Assembly: GCF_949987515.2 (NCBI RefSeq)
Contig: NC_082698.1
Location: forward strand, 27,308,070-27,372,069
DNA: 64,000 bases
DNA from: Delphinus delphis
Taxonomy: Eukaryota; Chordata; Mammalia; Artiodactyla; Delphinidae
Reading direction: 5' to 3'
The notes below the pieces were generated by a model, which worked only from the letters and a program-made list of their open reading frames with translations, had not been told where the DNA came from and ran no database searches. Shown in pieces: positions 61,213 to 64,000 of this stretch (its first letter is position 1; each line of letters starts with the position of its first letter). Position numbers and translations under genes: made by a program.

Positions 61213-61416
61213 TTTGTTTTTGCGGTACGCGGGCCTCTCCCTGTTGTGGCCTCTCCCATCGCGGAGCACAGGCTCCGGACGCGCAGGCTCAGAGGCCATG
61301 GCTCATGGGTCCAGCCGCTCCACGGCATGTGGGATCTTCCCGGATCGGGGCACGAACCCGTGTCCCCTACATCGGCAGGCGGACTCTCAACCACTGCGCC
61401 ACCAGGGAAGCCCCAG
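61213..61416 (-). mobile_element. CHR SINE, long type
   Basis: Reverse orientation, with tail (tttg)n. Flanked by caggttg(g)ttttttt. Confidence 0.9.
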
Positions 61417-61429
61417 GTTGTTTTTTTTA

Positions 61430-61915
61430 AATAAATAAACAGCCCAGCAATTCCACTCGAGTATATACCCAACAGAAATGAGTGCTAACATCCACCAAAA
61501 GACGTGTATAAGAACACTCACGGCAGCTTTACACATAATAGAAAAAAAACTGGAAGTAACACCAATGTCCTTTCAGTAGAATGGATAAATAAACAACGAC
61601 GTAGACAAATCTCAGAGATATTATGTTGTGCCTAAGGAGGTGGACACAAAAGAGTATATACTCTATGGTCTCATTTATATGAAGTTCAAAAACAGGCAAA
61701 CCTTATCCTGAGATAGGGTAGAAGAGTGGCTACTTTTAGAGGATGGATGCATATTGAATGAGGGGACACAAGGGAAACTTCTGGGGTGGTGGTAATGCTT
61801 TACATTTGGTCTGACTAGTGATGACACGAATATATATATACTTTCATCAAGCCATACATTATGCACCATCCACTTTACTGTTTGTAAGTCATACTTCAAT
61901 TAAAATGTAAAGGAA
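61430..61915 (+). mobile_element. L1 3'-part fragment
   Basis: 'cagcccagcaattccactcg', 'gtatatacccaacagaaatg' and 'atgcaccatccactttactg'. Confidence 0.75.
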
Positions 61916-62633
61916 TAAAAAGGCAATTTATCCTCACAAAACTGCCCTCCTCCCCTTCACGTGCCTAGGGTGAGCAGCCAACTGCCCACTTCTATCTTCT
62001 GCCTTCTCCATCGCTGAAAAATGGATTTTTCTAGTACTTTCTAGGCTGGGCTATTGCTGTCTTGAAGTGCCTGCAGCTGCTGTTCACTTCGTGATTTTCC
62101 AGCTCCCTCCCTGCTTTTAAAAAAAATATTAAAAAAAAAATATCCTGATGGAATACAGTACAGTATTGTGAAAAAGCAGCAGGCCTGGACCAGCCAGCTG
62201 AAACTCCCTCTGCCCCACTGGTCAATAAGAAACCCTGGATTTTTGTGCCTTACCCCCAAAAGAGTTATAAAGTTCAGTAAGTGCCTGGAAAGCAGGCAAG
62301 ACTCTGGGATGCAATCTGGATCACCCATTACCAATTTGCTTTGCTCACCCACCGTAGTGGCTGGGCCTTATGCTTCCTAGGGGAAAATGAGCAGTTTGAA
62401 TGCCTGCCCCTCCTCCCTTCTCCTATCTCACCCACTCTCCTCCCTTTGTTTTCGATGAATGGTTCCCGATGTGGGGATGCCTGTATTTATGGCTCTTTGG
62501 GGAGAAAACTTTGAGCCCAACTTGGGGTTTCACATGTAACCCCAAGATGGTAAGCATCAGATGCAGCCTGCAGCGGTTACAAAAGGCAGATTACCGTGTA
62601 GCGCTGCTGAGCTGCAGTTCATGTCATTTTGTA

Positions 62634-62655
62634 CTTCCGCCCTCTAGGGTAGTGA
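62634..62655 (-). promoter_or_regulatory. possible CTCF-like site
   Basis: On the minus strand, accctagagggcggaag shares the AGAGGGCG core of CTCF sites, but the upstream CCA part matches only partly. It lies in the low-repeat 62-64 kb segment. Weak motif evidence only. Confidence 0.2.
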
Positions 62656-63700
62656 CTCACTGCTTTGCAGTTCAATGTGGGGACATGTCCCACGGTGCTG
62701 ACTGCCTGATGCTCCTGGAGGACATTCCTAACCCACCGCTCAAGTTATTAGAAATCTAACTCCGAAATCACTAATCCCCAAACAGCCTCTATTCTCTCAA
62801 CTGATGGCTTCCTTGCTTTGATTTTACGCACAGTAGTTCTAAACTCAAGGCCAAAAATTCTACCCCATGCCGAGCCACTTTCAAAGGAGAACCAATATGC
62901 TAAGACTAGAGGGGGATCTGAATAGTGGCTAATTGTCAGTTTGTCTAGTGAAAAAAGCTTCCTCTATCCCCTGAGTGGGCTGGTTATTTGTTAAAGTTTG
63001 CTGGGGTTTTGGAGCACCTCGCTGTTAGGGGCAACTCAGACTCAGCAGTTTTAATTATTAATCAGGTCAAAGGCTGATGACAATTTTTCTTCTCTTCAGG
63101 GGAGGGTCTTGAAAGTTCACAGGAGGGGCTGTCCAAGCCCTTGTCCTGTGATGGGTGGAAAAGAGGGAAGAGGGAAGCGATTCATGCCAGAACGGTCTGA
63201 GTTCTTAATGGTTGCCCTAGACAGACTGTGTTGGAAAGTTGCTTATTCTGCCTCCGGATTGATTTTTAAGTGAATATAGGTGTTTATACTTTCCAGGGGG
63301 TTGTGGCCTTCTGACCTGAACAAATTCCAGACCTGACAGCACACGTGAAAGCGTATCCAGTTGTACCCTTGCAAATTGGAGTGCAGGAAAGGTGCTATCC
63401 TCTCCAAAGAATATGTCCATGTGGGGCATCAGCTCACTCGGGTGGCAGTGGGGAGGGCTTCTCTGTACTTCAGCGCACTTTGGGAAAGGCACCCGGCTTT
63501 TTCCAGTTTGGGTTTCTGACGTTTCCAAAAAGGCTGCCTCTATTCCTGCCCTGCCTCCCACGCTTCTCTCCTGGTGTCTGTGGATCTGCTTTCTCTTTTT
63601 GGCCTGAGACCCCAGGTTGACAAGATCCAGAAAGGTCTCCTTTTCTGTCTGCCTCTCCGTCAGCCATTCTACACGATTCCAGCAGGCCCCGCCTCCCGCC

Positions 63701-63733
63701 CCTGTTGCTAGGCAGATTCCCCTGTTGCTAGGC
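63701..63733 (+). promoter_or_regulatory. tandem X-box-like (RFX) motif pair
   Basis: Two identical copies of cctgttgctaggc start at 63701 and 63721, exactly 20 bp apart. Read on the minus strand each contains CCTAGCAACAG, the RFX-binding core of X boxes. The two-helical-turn spacing would put both sites on the same face of DNA. No promoter or gene was recognised next to it. Confidence 0.4.
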
Positions 63734-64000
63734 CACCACTGCTTCTTACCACCCTGAGAAAGAGGCACAAATTCCCTGTGACCCACTCAACCGTCTGCCC
63801 ACCTAGCCACACGCTGACAAAACAAGTCGATCCCAAACATCTGCTATACGTGAACTCCCGTGCCCAATGTAGAACAGTTACAGACGGAGAAGAGGCAGCA
63901 AGCCCAGGGCTGTCAGAGATAGGGGTGACCAGTTGTCCTGGGGGTGGTGATCCGGCTGTCTTCTGGGAGGTTTCTCAGGGGATAGATACTAACTTGAAGA

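Larger units (their letters stand above)
61920..64000. other. low-repeat, more GC-rich intergenic segment
   Basis: No recognisable interspersed repeat in over 2 kb, unlike the rest of the upstream flank. It holds the tandem X-box-like pair, a CTCF-like site and 'aggtcaaagg' at 63064. A candidate regulatory block on the PAX2 side if human gene order is kept; no exon recognised. Confidence 0.4.

Noticed and set aside
62400..62759. 119-codon plus-strand ORF
   Set aside because: Composition (Pro/Leu/Cys/Trp) looks like random sequence; no known family and no splice signals that support it.
63217..63786. 189-codon minus-strand ORF at the right end
   Set aside because: It starts with GTG rather than ATG, resembles no protein I recognise, and lies in GC-richer DNA where long chance ORFs are expected. 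Conservation in other mammals would be needed to revive it.

Overview
This is mammalian nuclear DNA, very probably from a whale or dolphin. The main evidence is 28 short interspersed elements of the tRNA-derived CHR family. They have a 'cttccctggtggcgcagtgg' head and a 'gcctctcactgttgtggcc' motif near the poly(A) end, and this family characterises cetaceans, hippos and ruminants. Ancient mammalian repeats (MIR, L2, L1M, MER5A, MLT1) fill much of the rest. The species cannot be resolved from the sequence alone. There is no bacterial operon, CRISPR array, plasmid or virus.

The window holds one complete protein-coding gene, SLF2 (SMC5-SMC6 complex localization factor 2, formerly FAM178A), on the minus strand. 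Its CDS runs from an ATG at 44271-44273 in a CpG island down to a TAA at 5385-5387. I could place all 20 coding exons by hand. All introns are GT-AG, all phases agree, and the exons sum to 3495 nt (1164 codons plus stop) with no frameshift or internal stop. The product is the nuclear adaptor that, with SLF1 and RAD18, brings the SMC5/6 complex to damaged or stalled DNA.

Layout: 1-2000 is intergenic with two SINEs. About 2000-5384 is single-copy sequence holding the probable SLF2 3'UTR. 5385-44273 is the SLF2 gene, with introns rich in SINE, L1, MER5A, MIR, an intact-ended hAT element and an MLT1 LTR. 43960-44780 is the CpG-island promoter, with a 50-codon upstream ORF overlapping the SLF2 start and a possible divergent short transcript ending at an AATAAA at 45036. 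45060-64000 is intergenic, made of old L1/L2/MIR, six minus-strand and one plus-strand CHR SINEs, and a less repetitive, more GC-rich stretch at 61.9-64 kb. In human, SLF2 lies between PAX2 (upstream) and SEMA4G (downstream). If synteny holds, the right end points to PAX2 and the left end to SEMA4G, but no exon of either was recognised here.

I found no previously undescribed multi-gene system. The most useful observations concern SLF2: a PIP-box-like motif encoded wholly by tiny exon 2, an overlapping upstream ORF, and a weak last donor whose retention would swap the C-terminus. Others concern datable insertion events: a hAT element with perfect TIR and TSD, two SINEs sharing one target site, a TSD-flanked orphan 3'-end retrocopy, and nested SINEs. 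One intergenic site is a tandem pair of X-box (RFX-like) motifs.
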